From the NCBI GenBank assembly GCA_947259105.1, contig CAMYKU010000034.1:1-37920 (forward strand): a stretch of 37,920 nucleotides of DNA, read 5' to 3'. Origin of the DNA: an uncultured Alphaproteobacteria bacterium (GTDB lineage: Bacteria > Pseudomonadota > Alphaproteobacteria > UBA8366 > JADFVY01). The notes beneath the pieces are model-generated. The model worked only from the letters and a program-made list of their open reading frames with translations, was not told where the DNA came from and searched no databases. Each line of letters starts with the position of its first letter. Within the stretch, counting starts at the first letter, position 1. This document shows, one piece after another, positions 25,296-34,171 of the stretch. Made by a program: the position numbers and the translations under genes.

Positions 25296-25336
25296 TTACG
25301 AAAATATCACTAATATACGCAATAGTATTCGAAACA
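25296..25336. promoter_or_regulatory. AT-rich divergent control region with Lrp-like site
   Basis: The 143-base gap between lrp and ald contains an AT-rich stretch in otherwise GC-rich DNA, with inverted AATA...TATT words around 25312-25329 (AATATACGCAATAGTATT). AT-rich imperfect palindromes are the usual Lrp targets. The exact operator cannot be fixed by eye. Confidence 0.4.
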
Positions 25337-25429
25337 CGGCGGGATTCAAGGTTTACTTCGCAAGCACATTCTCCCCCATACAGGCTATGATTCTCGCTGG
25401 TTTCAACACCGGTTCAGGGAGGACGAGCC

Positions 25430-26548
<1,119 letters not shown>

Positions 26549-26590
26549 TACGCACGAACATCTTCCTCCCCAATCGACTCCCCGGCCCCA

Positions 26591-26648
26591 GGGCAATATC
26601 CGATCGAACCGAACCGTAACGGTTCGGTTCGATCGGATGAAATTGCCC
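26591..26648. terminator. Very long hairpin 1 between convergent ald and dehydratase
   Basis: A perfect 19-bp stem (26598-26616 with 26620-26638) with a 3-base loop TAA, extended by a 7-bp outer stem (GGGCAAT 26591-26597 with ATTGCCC 26642-26648) after a 3-base bulge GAA on the right arm. It probably ends transcription in both directions, but no long T run follows directly. Confidence 0.75.
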
Positions 26649-26663
26649 GCTGTTTCATAGGGC

Positions 26664-26725
26664 GAGCAGCCTTATCCGCACAAACGGTATCGCGGGAAGC
26701 GATTCCGTTTGTGCGGATGCTGCTC
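26664..26725. terminator. Very long hairpin 2 between convergent ald and dehydratase
   Basis: A perfect 14-bp stem (ATCCGCACAAACGG 26674-26687 with 26705-26718), an inner ATCGC/GCGAT stem, and a 7-bp outer stem (GAGCAGC 26664-26670 with GCTGCTC 26719-26725) after a 3-base bulge CTT on the left arm. Seven Ts follow at 26739-26745 on the plus strand. The design mirrors hairpin 1, but the sequence is different. Confidence 0.75.
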
Positions 26726-26754
26726 TGGCGGCCGGCGATTTTTTTCGCGAACAT

Positions 26755-28485
26755 TCAGTGAATTTCCGGCTCCGGTGTCGGCGCGCCTCTTTCCAGGAAG
26801 TCGAAATCGCAGCCTTCATGGACCTGCGATACGTGGCCGGTGAACAGGGCGCCGTAGCCGCGGCCGTAATGGGGCCGGGGCGCTGTCCATTCGGCGCGGC
26901 GGCGTTTCAGCTCCGCGTCGTCGACCTGCATTTCCAGCACCCGGCCCGGCACGTCGAGCCGGATCGTATCGCCGTCCCGCACCAGCGCGAGCGGCCCGCC
27001 GACGAAGGACTCCGGCGATACATGCAGCACGCAGGCGCCGTAGCTGGTGCCGCTCATGCGGGCGTCGGATATGCGCACCATGTCGCGCACGCCCTGTTCC
27101 AGAAGTTTCTTGGGAATCGGCAATTGGCCCCATTCCGGCATGCCCGGCCCGCCGAGCGGCCCCGCATTCCTGAGGACCAGGACCGAATCCGCGGTGACCG
27201 GAAGGTCGGCATCGTCGATGCGCGCCGCCATGTCGTTGTAGTCCTCGAACACGACGGCCGGGCCGGCATGTTGCCAGAGCCGCTTCTCCGCCGCCGAGGC
27301 CTTGATCACGGCGCCCTCCGGCGCGAGGTTCCCGCGCAGCACCGCGGTGCTTCCCTTCGCGGCAACCGGATTGTCGAGCCCGCGGATGACATCCGCGTCG
27401 AAGACTTCCGCATCCGCGATGTTTTCGCCCAGCGTCCTGCCGTTGACCGTTGCGCAGTCGAGCTCCAGCAGATCGCGCATGTTCGAGAGTAACCCGCGCA
27501 GCCCGCCGGCGTAATAGAAATCCTCCATCAGAAACGCGCCGGACGGCCGGATATTGGCAATCACCGGCACATCGCCGGAGATTTCGTCGAACCGGTCGAT
27601 TTTCAGGTCGACCCCGGCACGGCGGGCCAGCGCCACCAGATGCACGATCGCGTTGGTCGAGCCGCCAAGCGCCATGTCCACGGCGATCGCATTGTCGAAA
27701 TGGGCGGACGACAGAATATCGGCGGGTTTCAGATCGTCCCAGACCATCTCGACGATGCGTCGGCCGCTCAGCGAGGCCATGCGCGAATGGTTCGAATCCG
27801 GCGCCGGTATCGAGGCGGCGCCGGGCAGGGTGAAGCCAAGCACCTCGGCAATCGAGGTCATGGTCGAGGCCGTCCCCATCGTCATGCAGTGGCCCGGCGA
27901 CCGCGCGATGCCGTCCTCGATCTCCTCCCAGGCGGCCTGATCGATGTTGCCGGCGCGCAGCTCTGCCCAGTACTTCCAGTGGTCGCTGCCGCTGCCCATC
28001 GGCTGGCCGCGCCAGCGGCCGCTCAGCATCGGGCCGGCCGGCACGAAGATCGCCGGCAGGTCCATGCTGATCGCGCCCATCAGCAGGGCCGGCGTGGTCT
28101 TGTCGCAGCCGCCCATCAATACGGCGCCGTCGATCGGGTGGGAGCGCAGAAGCTCCTCCACCTCCATCGCAAGCAGGTTCCGGTAGAGCATCGTCGTCGG
28201 CTTGACGAACGTCTCGGCCAACGACATGGCGGGCAGTTCCACGGGATAGCCGCCCGCCTGCCACACGCCGCGCTTCACCTCTTCGGCGCGCTGGCGGAAA
28301 TGGCTGTGGCAGGGATTCATGTCGCTCCAGGTGTTTATGACCGCGATCACCGGCTTGCCGGCGTAATCCTCGCTGCCGTAGCCCATCTGTTTGGCGCGCG
28401 ACCGGTGTGCGAAGGACCTCAAATCCTGAACGCCGTACCAGCGGTGGCTGCGAAGTTCCTCGGGCCGCTTCTTTTGTTTCGACAC
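26755..28485 (-). CDS. IlvD/Edd-family dehydratase, probably sugar-acid (L-arabinonate type)
   Basis: A 576-aa iron-sulfur dehydratase. Cluster cysteines are C59 (NPCH), C127 (GGCDKTTP) and C200 (PGHCMTMGT). From memory, these numbers equal those of the Rhizobium leguminosarum L-arabinonate dehydratase. The opening (LRSHRWYGVQDLRSF, RSRAKQMGY) is also like that subgroup rather than biosynthetic IlvD, so the likely job is turning an aldonic acid into its 2-keto-3-deoxy form. The start is the GTG at 28485, with AGGAG 8 bases upstream. A longer frame to 28611 has no site. The palindrome at 28522-28540 may control it. No partner sugar genes adjoin it, but a hydroxyacid dehydrogenase and Gfo/Idh gene lie elsewhere in the window. 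Confidence 0.92.
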   Translation of the reverse strand: MSKQKKRPEELRSHRWYGVQDLRSFAHRSRAKQMGYGSEDYAGKPVIAVINTWSDMNPCHSHFRQRAEEVKRGVWQAGGYPVELPAMSLAETFVKPTTMLYRNLLAMEVEELLRSHPIDGAVLMGGCDKTTPALLMGAISMDLPAIFVPAGPMLSGRWRGQPMGSGSDHWKYWAELRAGNIDQAAWEEIEDGIARSPGHCMTMGTASTMTSIAEVLGFTLPGAASIPAPDSNHSRMASLSGRRIVEMVWDDLKPADILSSAHFDNAIAVDMALGGSTNAIVHLVALARRAGVDLKIDRFDEISGDVPVIANIRPSGAFLMEDFYYAGGLRGLLSNMRDLLELDCATVNGRTLGENIADAEVFDADVIRGLDNPVAAKGSTAVLRGNLAPEGAVIKASAAEKRLWQHAGPAVVFEDYNDMAARIDDADLPVTADSVLVLRNAGPLGGPGMPEWGQLPIPKKLLEQGVRDMVRISDARMSGTSYGACVLHVSPESFVGGPLALVRDGDTIRLDVPGRVLEMQVDDAELKRRRAEWTAPRPHYGRGYGALFTGHVSQVHEGCDFDFLERGAPTPEPEIH

Positions 28486-28521
28486 GCTCCTGCTCCTCTC
28501 TCCCGTCCGCTGCATCGGACC

Positions 28522-28540
28522 CGAGCATGCATCATGCTCG
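28522..28540. promoter_or_regulatory. Palindrome upstream of the dehydratase, candidate operator
   Basis: Perfect arms CGAGCATG (28522-28529) and CATGCTCG (28533-28540) around a CAT spacer, 37 bases upstream of the GTG start of the dehydratase. It lies in the divergent gap shared with the HTH regulator at 28659. The size and symmetry suit a dimeric repressor such as a GntR or LacI-type protein. Confidence 0.5.
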
Positions 28541-28658
28541 CTGGCCAACCGCACTGCAATGCCGGGCCGGCGTGGACGGAGCGCTTGCATTGGACGCCTT
28601 GCATGGGGCATGAGGAACCAACAGGGAAAACACGGAACGGGGTAAACCGGGCCCGCGA

Positions 28659-29540
28659 ATGTCCGATTTCTTGACCACCAAAGACGTCGCCGCGCTGCTG
28701 CGTATCAAGCAGCGCAAGGTCTACGAGCTGGTCCGCGACAAGGCGATTCCGGCCAGCCGGGTGACCGGCAAGCTGCTGTTCCCGCGCGACATGGTCGAGG
28801 CCTGGGTGCGCCGCCACGTGGAATTCCGCGAGGGGACGGAGAGCCTCGTCGCGCGGCCGGCGGTGGTGGCGGGCAGTCACGACCCGTTGCTCGACTGGGC
28901 GCTCCGGGAATCGGGCAGTGGCCTCGCCACCTTCTTCGACGGCAGCCTCAGCGGCCTCAGGCGGCTCGGCGAGGGGCGGGCGATCGCCGCCGGCACGCAC
29001 GTCTACGAGGCCGAAGCCGAGGACTGGAACCGCCGCCATCTCGCCGAGACCATGCCCGGCATGCCGGTGGTGCTGGTCGAATGGGCGTTCCGCACCCAGG
29101 GCCTCGTCGTGCCGCAAGGCAATCCCGGCAATGTGCGGGCGCTGGCCGATCTCGCCGGCCGCCGCCTGATCCCGCGCCAGCGCGCGGCCGGCAGCCGGCT
29201 GCTGCTCGAGTTCCTGATGACGCGCGATTCGATCGAGCCCGGCGCGGTGACCCTGCTCGACCCGCCGGCGCGCAGCGAGGCCGACGTGGCGCTCGCGGTG
29301 GCCGACGGCAAGGCCGACGCGGGCCTCGCGGTCGAGACGGTGGCGCGCCAGTACCGGCTGGACTTCGTGCCGCTGTTTCGTGAGCGCTATGACCTTGCGG
29401 TGTGGCGGCGCGCGTATTTCGAGCCGCCCGTCCAGGCCCTGATGTCGTTCGCCCGCGGCGCCGCGTTCGCCGAACGGGCGGCGGAACTGGGCGGCTACGA
29501 CATCTCCGGCCTCGGCACGGTGCGCTACAACGGGCCGTGA
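28659..29540 (+). CDS. HTH plus periplasmic-binding-like domain regulator, probably for tungstate/molybdate uptake
   Basis: A 293-aa protein. The N-terminal excisionase/MerR-like HTH (about residues 1-50: LTTKDVAALLRIKQRKVYELV) is joined to a substrate-binding-protein-like domain (about 70-280) with RQRAAGSRLLLEFL near 170. This layout resembles one-component regulators in which a ModA-like or PBP-like domain senses an oxyanion. It ends 4 bases from the convergent tupA stop, and the Tup operon is its most likely target. The ATG at 28659 gives the first HTH residue, but its ribosome site is weak. The ligand is inferred from the neighbours only. Confidence 0.85.
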   Translation: MSDFLTTKDVAALLRIKQRKVYELVRDKAIPASRVTGKLLFPRDMVEAWVRRHVEFREGTESLVARPAVVAGSHDPLLDWALRESGSGLATFFDGSLSGLRRLGEGRAIAAGTHVYEAEAEDWNRRHLAETMPGMPVVLVEWAFRTQGLVVPQGNPGNVRALADLAGRRLIPRQRAAGSRLLLEFLMTRDSIEPGAVTLLDPPARSEADVALAVADGKADAGLAVETVARQYRLDFVPLFRERYDLAVWRRAYFEPPVQALMSFARGAAFAERAAELGGYDISGLGTVRYNGP

Positions 29541-29544
29541 CCGA

Positions 29545-30378
29545 TCAGCTGCCCCGCCGGGCGTTGGGGAAGAAGAGCTGCTGGCCGTCGACCTTGTACG
29601 CGGCGATGGCGGCCTGGCCTTCGCTGCCCAGTATCCAGTCCATGAACGCGCGGCTCCACGCAATCTTCGGGGAACGCAGTCTCGCCGGGTTCACCATGAT
29701 CACGCCATACTGGTTGAACAGCGCCTCGTCGCCCTCGACCAGAATACGGAAGTCCCCCTTGTTCCCGAAGGCGATCCAGGTAGCCCGGTCGGTCATGACG
29801 TATGCGCCCATGCCGATTCCGGTATTGAGTGTCGCGCCCATGCCGGACCCGGTCTCGCGGTACCATGTGCCGGAGGCCGCGGAAACGTCGACGCCGGCCG
29901 CCTGCCACAGGCTCAGTTCCTTCTTGTGGGTGCCGGAATCGTCGCCGCGCGAGGCGAAGATGGCATTGGCGGCAGCGATCCTGCGCAGCGCCGCCACCGC
30001 GTCGGCCGTGCCGCCGACCTGCGCCGGGTCGGCGGCCGGGCCGACGACGACGAAATCGTTGTACATCAGATCGAAACGCTGCACGCCAAAGCCGTCGGCG
30101 ACGAACTTCTCCTCCGCCGCCCTGGCGTGGACCAGCAGTATGTCGCCGTCGCCGTTGCGCGCGTTCTTGATCGCCTGGCCGGTGCCGACCGCGACCACGC
30201 GCACCTCGATCCCGGTCATGGCGGTGAATCTGGGCAGCAGGTCGTCCAGCAGGCCGGAGTTCTGGGTCGAGGTGGTGGACTGGACGATGATGAAATTCTC
30301 GCCTGCAAGGGCCGGTCCGCCCAGTACGCAGAGGGCGATTGCGGCTGCGGAAATGAACGCCCGCCGAATGCGTTTCAT
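29545..30378 (-). CDS. tupA: Tungstate-type ABC transporter substrate-binding protein TupA
   Basis: A 277-aa periplasmic binding protein with a signal peptide (residues 1-25, cleavage near ALA-GE). The mature start carries the TupA oxyanion motif STTSTQNSGLL (about 34-44), and later RGDDSGTHKKE near 144-154 and WYRETGSGMGATLN near 172-185, all conserved in TupA. TupA binds tungstate (or molybdate) very tightly. The gene is last of the operon and starts 17 bases after tupC, with GAGGAG before the ATG. Metal preference cannot be read from the sequence. A molybdenum enzyme is encoded at 11.7-14.3 kb, so molybdate is a possible cargo too. Confidence 0.92.
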   Translation of the reverse strand: MKRIRRAFISAAAIALCVLGGPALAGENFIIVQSTTSTQNSGLLDDLLPRFTAMTGIEVRVVAVGTGQAIKNARNGDGDILLVHARAAEEKFVADGFGVQRFDLMYNDFVVVGPAADPAQVGGTADAVAALRRIAAANAIFASRGDDSGTHKKELSLWQAAGVDVSAASGTWYRETGSGMGATLNTGIGMGAYVMTDRATWIAFGNKGDFRILVEGDEALFNQYGVIMVNPARLRSPKIAWSRAFMDWILGSEGQAAIAAYKVDGQQLFFPNARRGS

Positions 30379-30395
30379 GGTGTCTCCTCTGGTTG

Positions 30396-31160
30396 TCAGT
30401 CGATCAGAAGCCGGCCTTCCAGATAGGCGCGGCCGGCATTGCTGGCGGGATTGTCGAAAAAGCCGCCGGCAGGCGCCCGTTCGACGATCCGGCCGTCATG
30501 GATGAAGGTGATGTCGTCGCCGAGCCGTTTCGCCTGGGCCACGTCATGGGTGACCAGCACGATCTTGGTGCCGCGCGCCCTGGCGTCGCGGATCAGCGTC
30601 TCGATCGCCGCCGCCGCCGCCGGGTCGAGGTTGGCGCAGGGCTCGTCCAGCAGCAGCACCTCCGGTTCGGGCGCCAGTGCCCGCGCCAGTGCGAGGCGCT
30701 GCTGCTCGCCGCCCGAAAGGATTCGGGCGGGGGATTTCGCGAGATGCGCCAGCCCGGCCCGCGCCAGCGCCTCCCCGGCACGGCGGGTCCGCTCCGCGCG
30801 GCTGCCGGCACGCAACGCATAGCGCACATTGGCCAGCGCCGAGCGGCGCAGCAGCACCGGCTTCTGGAAGACCAGCCCGACCGAGGGGGCGCGGGCGCGG
30901 TCGGCCCGGCGGCCGGCCCACCGCACCATGCCCGCATCGGGGCTCAGCAATCCGGTCAACAGCCGCAGCAATACGCTCTTGCCGGCGCCGTTCGGCCCCA
31001 TGATGACCGAGATGCCGTGGCCGTCGACCGTGAGGCTGACATTGTCGATGATGCGGCGTCCGGCGCGCTCCAGCATCAGGCCGTGCGCCGTGATCGGCAG
31101 CACCCGCCGGTCGCCGCGGGCGGCCGGCGGCGCGTCGAGGGGCATCGCGGCGTCACGCAT
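30396..31160 (-). CDS. tupC: Tungstate-type ABC transporter ATP-binding protein TupC
   Basis: A 254-aa ABC ATPase that powers oxyanion uptake. Walker A is GPNGAGKS (residues 55-62), the signature is LSGGEQQRLALARAL, and Walker B is EVLLLDEPCANLD. The start overlaps the end of tupB by 8 bases, so the two are translated together. Length and single nucleotide-binding domain fit Tup or Mod-type importers. The assignment to tungstate rests on the adjacent TupA and TupB. Confidence 0.93.
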   Translation of the reverse strand: MRDAAMPLDAPPAARGDRRVLPITAHGLMLERAGRRIIDNVSLTVDGHGISVIMGPNGAGKSVLLRLLTGLLSPDAGMVRWAGRRADRARAPSVGLVFQKPVLLRRSALANVRYALRAGSRAERTRRAGEALARAGLAHLAKSPARILSGGEQQRLALARALAPEPEVLLLDEPCANLDPAAAAAIETLIRDARARGTKIVLVTHDVAQAKRLGDDITFIHDGRIVERAPAGGFFDNPASNAGRAYLEGRLLID

Positions 31161-31860
31161 GTGCCGACCTGGCCGCGGTGGCGCGCAGGCCCATCACCGC
31201 CGCGTTGATGACGATGGCCAGCAGCAGGAGCACCAAACCCAGGCCGAGGGCGAGCGCGAGGTTGCCCTTCGAGGTCTCCAGCGCGATCGCCGTGGTCATC
31301 ACCCGGGTCACATGGTTGATGTTGCCGCCGACGATCAACACCGCGCCGACCTCCGCCACCGCGCGCCCGAATCCCGCCAGCATCGCGGTCAACAGGCTGT
31401 AGCGCGCGTCCCACAGCAGGGTCGCCACCATGCCCCAGCGGCCGACGCCCAGAATTCGCAACTGCTCGTCATATTCGGCGTGCATGTCCTCGATGGTCTG
31501 GCGCGCCAGGGCCGCGACGATCGGGATCACCAGGATGGACTGGGCGATGATCATGGCGCCGGGCGTATACAGCAGGGCGAGCGGCCCCAGCGGTCCGGCG
31601 TTGGACAGCATCAGATAGACCAGCAACCCCACCACCACCGGCGGCAGCCCCATAAGCGTATTCAGCAGGACCAGGACCGCCGCCCGCCCACGAAAGCGGC
31701 TGACTCCCAGGATCGCGCCCAGCGGCAGTCCGATGAGGGCCGATATGAACACCGCCGTGACGCTGACGCGCAGCGACAGGAGGATGATCTCCATCAGCGC
31801 CGGATCGAATCCGCCCAGCAGCCGGAACGCGTCGCCGAACGCCGCGCCGAAATTCTGCAT
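31153..31860 (-). CDS. tupB: Tungstate-type ABC transporter permease TupB
   Basis: A 235-aa integral membrane protein with about five to six transmembrane segments. The cytoplasmic coupling segment LRILGVGRWGMVATLLWDA (EAA loop, about residues 134-152) contacts the ATPase. An early GLPLGAILG and the GLPPVVVGLLVYLMLS segment are typical of TupB. The ATG at 31860 is preferred, since GGAGGA lies 3-4 bases upstream. A TTG at 31872 would precede that site. It is the first gene of the tupBCA operon, with a predicted promoter and palindromic sites just upstream. Confidence 0.92.
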   Translation of the reverse strand: MQNFGAAFGDAFRLLGGFDPALMEIILLSLRVSVTAVFISALIGLPLGAILGVSRFRGRAAVLVLLNTLMGLPPVVVGLLVYLMLSNAGPLGPLALLYTPGAMIIAQSILVIPIVAALARQTIEDMHAEYDEQLRILGVGRWGMVATLLWDARYSLLTAMLAGFGRAVAEVGAVLIVGGNINHVTRVMTTAIALETSKGNLALALGLGLVLLLLAIVINAAVMGLRATAARSAHA

Positions 31861-31881
31861 ATCTCCTCCCAAGATAGCTCG

Positions 31882-31925
31882 AGTACAGATATGCGCTTAC
31901 TGTATGTAAAGTCTATATTTTATAG
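31882..31925 (-). promoter_or_regulatory. Predicted tupB promoter with two palindromic sites
   Basis: On the minus strand: -35 TTTACA (31910-31905), 17 bases, -10 TGTACT. Directly upstream lies the palindrome CTATA-TTT-TATAG (31913-31925), reminiscent of the CTATATA halves of molybdate ModE sites. A second inverted repeat TTAC-TGTAT-GTAA (31897-31909) covers the -35. Both are candidate targets of the convergent HTH regulator. Confidence 0.5.
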
Positions 31926-32140
31926 AAAAAAGAAAAATACGCATGAAAAAACATATAATCGGCTATGCCTATGGCGTGTTTCGGTGCGTCATTCGCGATC
32001 CGCGCCGCCCGTGGCCAAAGCGCCGGGCAACCGGCTCGCAACCTTCGGCGCCGCCGTTTCGGGAAGACCGGCGGTCGACCGCGTCAAATCGAGGCTCGAC
32101 GCAACGCGGCAAAAAAACCGTCAATTCTTCTTTCGTGCAA

Positions 32141-32169
32141 TTGCAGGGCTCGAATCCCGACTCTATAAT
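32141..32169 (+). promoter_or_regulatory. Strong sigma70-like promoter for the PuuD-type gene
   Basis: -35 TTGCAG (32141-32146), 17-base spacer, -10 TATAAT (32164-32169, perfect consensus). Transcription would begin near 32176, giving a leader of about 210 bases before the ATG at 32388. The leader holds a weak 59-codon frame (ATG 32206, stop 32383-32385) ending 2 bases before the gene. The rest of the 31.87-32.39 kb gap shows no gene. Confidence 0.65.
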
Positions 32170-32387
32170 GCGGCCGCATAACAAGGTAATTTGGTTGGGT
32201 ATTACATGAACCTTCCCGCGGCATCGCTGCATAACGCCGGCGTGCCCGGCCCTGCCGATACCGTTGTTGAGATCGAAATTCAGAGACGTGCCGTCCCGCG
32301 AGCGGGGATCGGCGAAAACGACCGCAATACCGACGGAGCGGGGGTCGCCGCTCCGGAAATCCAGACACTGCAAAGAGGGGCCTGACT

Positions 32388-32984
32388 ATGAGTGGCATAC
32401 TGACCAGCCTGAGAAACACCGTGATTGCCGGCTTTGTGCTCGCGGTGGTTCTCTTCATCATCTACTACATGACGCAGGGGTACTCGAGCGACACGTTCGG
32501 CGCGTTCTTCTTCCGCTGGCTGCATGTGCTAAGCGGTGTGATGTGGATCGGCCTGCTGTGGTACTTCAACTTCGTGCAGATTCCGAACATGCCGAAGATT
32601 CCGGATGAGCAGAAACCGGCGATCGGCAAGGTCATCGCACCGTCGGCGCTGTTCTGGTTCCGCTGGGGCGCGATGGCGACCATCGTCACCGGCCTGATCC
32701 TGGCCTTCATGAACGGCTACCTCGTCGAGGCGATCCTGCTGGGCGTGACCGACGGCGTGCCGAAACACACCGCGATCGGCATCGGCATGTGGCTCGGCGC
32801 CATCATGTGGTTCAACGTGTGGTTCATCATCTGGCCGAACCAGAAGAAGGCGCTCGGCATCGTCGAGACCGACGCCGCTGCGAAGGCCGCGGCGGCGCGG
32901 ACCGCCATGCTGTTCTCGCGCACCAACACCCTGCTTTCGATCCCGATGCTCTTCGCCATGGTGTCGGCGCAGAACATCTACTGA
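32388..32984 (+). CDS. Urate hydroxylase PuuD-type membrane domain protein
   Basis: A 198-aa membrane protein matching the N-terminal membrane region of PuuD (Urate_ox_N type). Four to five hydrophobic helices are seen, with the characteristic FFFRWLHVLSGVMWIGLLWY (about residues 45-64), IWPNQKKALG near 148-157, and SRTNTLLSIPMLFAMV at the end. Full PuuD adds a cytochrome c domain that is absent here, so this is a short stand-alone version. The conserved His residues suggest haem or quinone contact. No other purine genes are nearby, so urate activity is not claimed. GAGGGG precedes the ATG. It has its own promoter and a strong terminator. Confidence 0.82.
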   Translation: MSGILTSLRNTVIAGFVLAVVLFIIYYMTQGYSSDTFGAFFFRWLHVLSGVMWIGLLWYFNFVQIPNMPKIPDEQKPAIGKVIAPSALFWFRWGAMATIVTGLILAFMNGYLVEAILLGVTDGVPKHTAIGIGMWLGAIMWFNVWFIIWPNQKKALGIVETDAAAKAAAARTAMLFSRTNTLLSIPMLFAMVSAQNIY

Positions 32985-33011
32985 TCGGGACGAGACGAGA
33001 GTTCGAAATCA

Positions 33012-33047
33012 GGGGCGGGGCGCCTTGTGCGCCCCGCCCCTTTCGTT
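33012..33047 (+). terminator. Rho-independent terminator of the PuuD-type gene
   Basis: A perfect 12-bp GC stem (GGGGCGGGGCGC 33012-33023 with 33029-33040), a 5-base loop CTTGT, then TTTCGTT. It starts 28 bases after the stop codon. Confidence 0.85.
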
Positions 33048-33053
33048 CCGCTG

Positions 33054-33375
33054 GCACCGAGCGACCTCACCCTTCGAGACGCGGCGGCGCCGCTCCTGAG
33101 AGCCTGTGAATCTTTCGGTTTCCGTGTGTAATGCGCCGCCTGCGGCGGCGGGTCGTCATCTGTCCACCCCCTCCCCAACCCTCCCCCGCCAGCGGGAGAG
33201 GGGGCCGTTCGTCGCAAACACAAAGCCCTCTCCCGCTGGCGGGGGAGGGTTGGGAGGGGGTGGGAAAGAGACGAGCTCGCCGGCGGCAGCCGGCGCCGAA
33301 CAAGCGATTTCCGAAAGATTCACAAGCTCTGAGGAGCGGCGCCGCCGCGTCTCGAAGTATGAGGTCGCTCGGTGC
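33054..33375. mobile_element. 322-bp nested inverted-repeat element (MITE/REP-like)
   Basis: Outer inverted repeats of 65 bases (33054-33118 and 33311-33375) match at 61 of 65 positions. Inside, a second pair of about 38 bases (33164-33202 and 33226-33263, rich in CCCTCCCC and its complement) is nearly perfect. The outer arms contain the CTTCGAGACGCGGCG...GCCGCTCCT words of a common alphaproteobacterial REP family. No reading frame inside resembles a transposase, so mobility would depend on an enzyme elsewhere. It lies between the PuuD terminator and the end of the GlcG/HbpS-family gene. Confidence 0.85.
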
Positions 33376-33399
33376 TGGTGTGCGGTTCCCGACTTCTCC

Positions 33400-33840
33400 T
33401 CAGGCGCCGGTGTCCGGTGTCAGCCCCGCGGCCTCGACCCCCGCGACGGCGCAGATTTCGTCGTTGTCGCCGGTATCGCCGGAAATGCCGATGGCGCCGA
33501 CCGTGCGGCCCTCGGCGTTCTTGATCAGCACGCCGCCGGGGGACGGCACGATGCGGCCTCCCGACATGTCGGTCAGCGCATTGATGAACATCGGGTGCGA
33601 CTGCGCGCGGGCGACGACGACGCGGTTGCCGAACCCGAAACCGAGGCAGCCCCATGCCTTGCCGGCAGCGATGTCGGGGCGCATCAGGCTGGACCCGTCC
33701 TCGCGCTTCATGGCCTTGACGGTGCCGCTGTCGTCGAGCACCACCACGGTCAGAGGCTCGAATCTCAACTCGCGGCCTTTTGCGATTGCGGCGTCGACGA
33801 TCTTTCCGGCGGTCTCCAGGTCTATGCTGTGTAAGAGCAC
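33400..33840 (-). CDS. GlcG/HbpS-family protein
   Basis: A 146-aa protein of the GlcG/HbpS (haem-degrading, corrinoid-adenosyltransferase-like fold) family. Typical elements are KIVDAAIAKGRELRFEPLTVVVLDDSG near the start, AAGKAWGCLGFG in the middle, the GGRIVPSPGGVLIKN turn, and the GAIGISGDTGDNDE segment near the end. Members are small, often found beside oxidative catabolic genes, and bind haem or act as accessory proteins. The start is the GTG at 33840 with GGGAGG 8 bases upstream. A frame extended to an ATG at 33882 has no site. No signal peptide. Function here is unknown. Confidence 0.85.
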   Translation of the reverse strand: MLLHSIDLETAGKIVDAAIAKGRELRFEPLTVVVLDDSGTVKAMKREDGSSLMRPDIAAGKAWGCLGFGFGNRVVVARAQSHPMFINALTDMSGGRIVPSPGGVLIKNAEGRTVGAIGISGDTGDNDEICAVAGVEAAGLTPDTGA

Positions 33841-34171
33841 GTTGTCCTCCCTAGTGGTGTGGATCAGGCATATGGTTCCCATGGGACGGTCCTGCGAGTT
33901 CGCCCGGTAAGGTGCGGGGTGCGAACCGCTCTTCGGTTCCGGGGCACGACAATACGGCAAATCGCACCGCGATCAACGGCTTACATGTCTTTGGGAACAT
34001 GGCCCGTGCATTGTGGCCTTCAGGCACACGTGCTACCATTCGTGGCTCCGGATCCGGTGGAGTGCAGGAATGGTTGCCTGGCTGGGCGGCGTTCGTTCCG
34101 GCGAGTCCCGCGGTGGCGGGCTCGGGACCGCACCGGTTGTCCGATGGAGCTGTGGGACGGTTTCGCGCTGA
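33841..34171. other. 331-base gap between divergent genes
   Basis: Upstream region shared by the minus-strand GlcG/HbpS-family gene and the plus-strand hybrid kinase. Reading frames here lack ribosome sites and family features. No convincing promoter or operator was seen by eye beyond the GGGAGG site of the GlcG-like gene. Confidence 0.5.

Noticed and set aside
32141..32175. tRNA-like GGGCTCGAATCCC stretch
   Set aside because: It resembles a T-loop, but the five-base stem fails at two pairs and no acceptor, D or anticodon arm can be drawn. The bases are better read as a sigma70 promoter spacer.
31943..32209. Small plus-strand frame starting MKKHIIGYAYG upstream of the PuuD-type gene
   Set aside because: Its start lies in the tupB promoter region without a ribosome site, and its end runs through the predicted promoter of the next gene.
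33164..33263. CRISPR-like impression from repeated CCCTCTCCC/GGGGAGGG words
   Set aside because: There are only two copies in inverted, not direct, orientation. This is a palindromic element.
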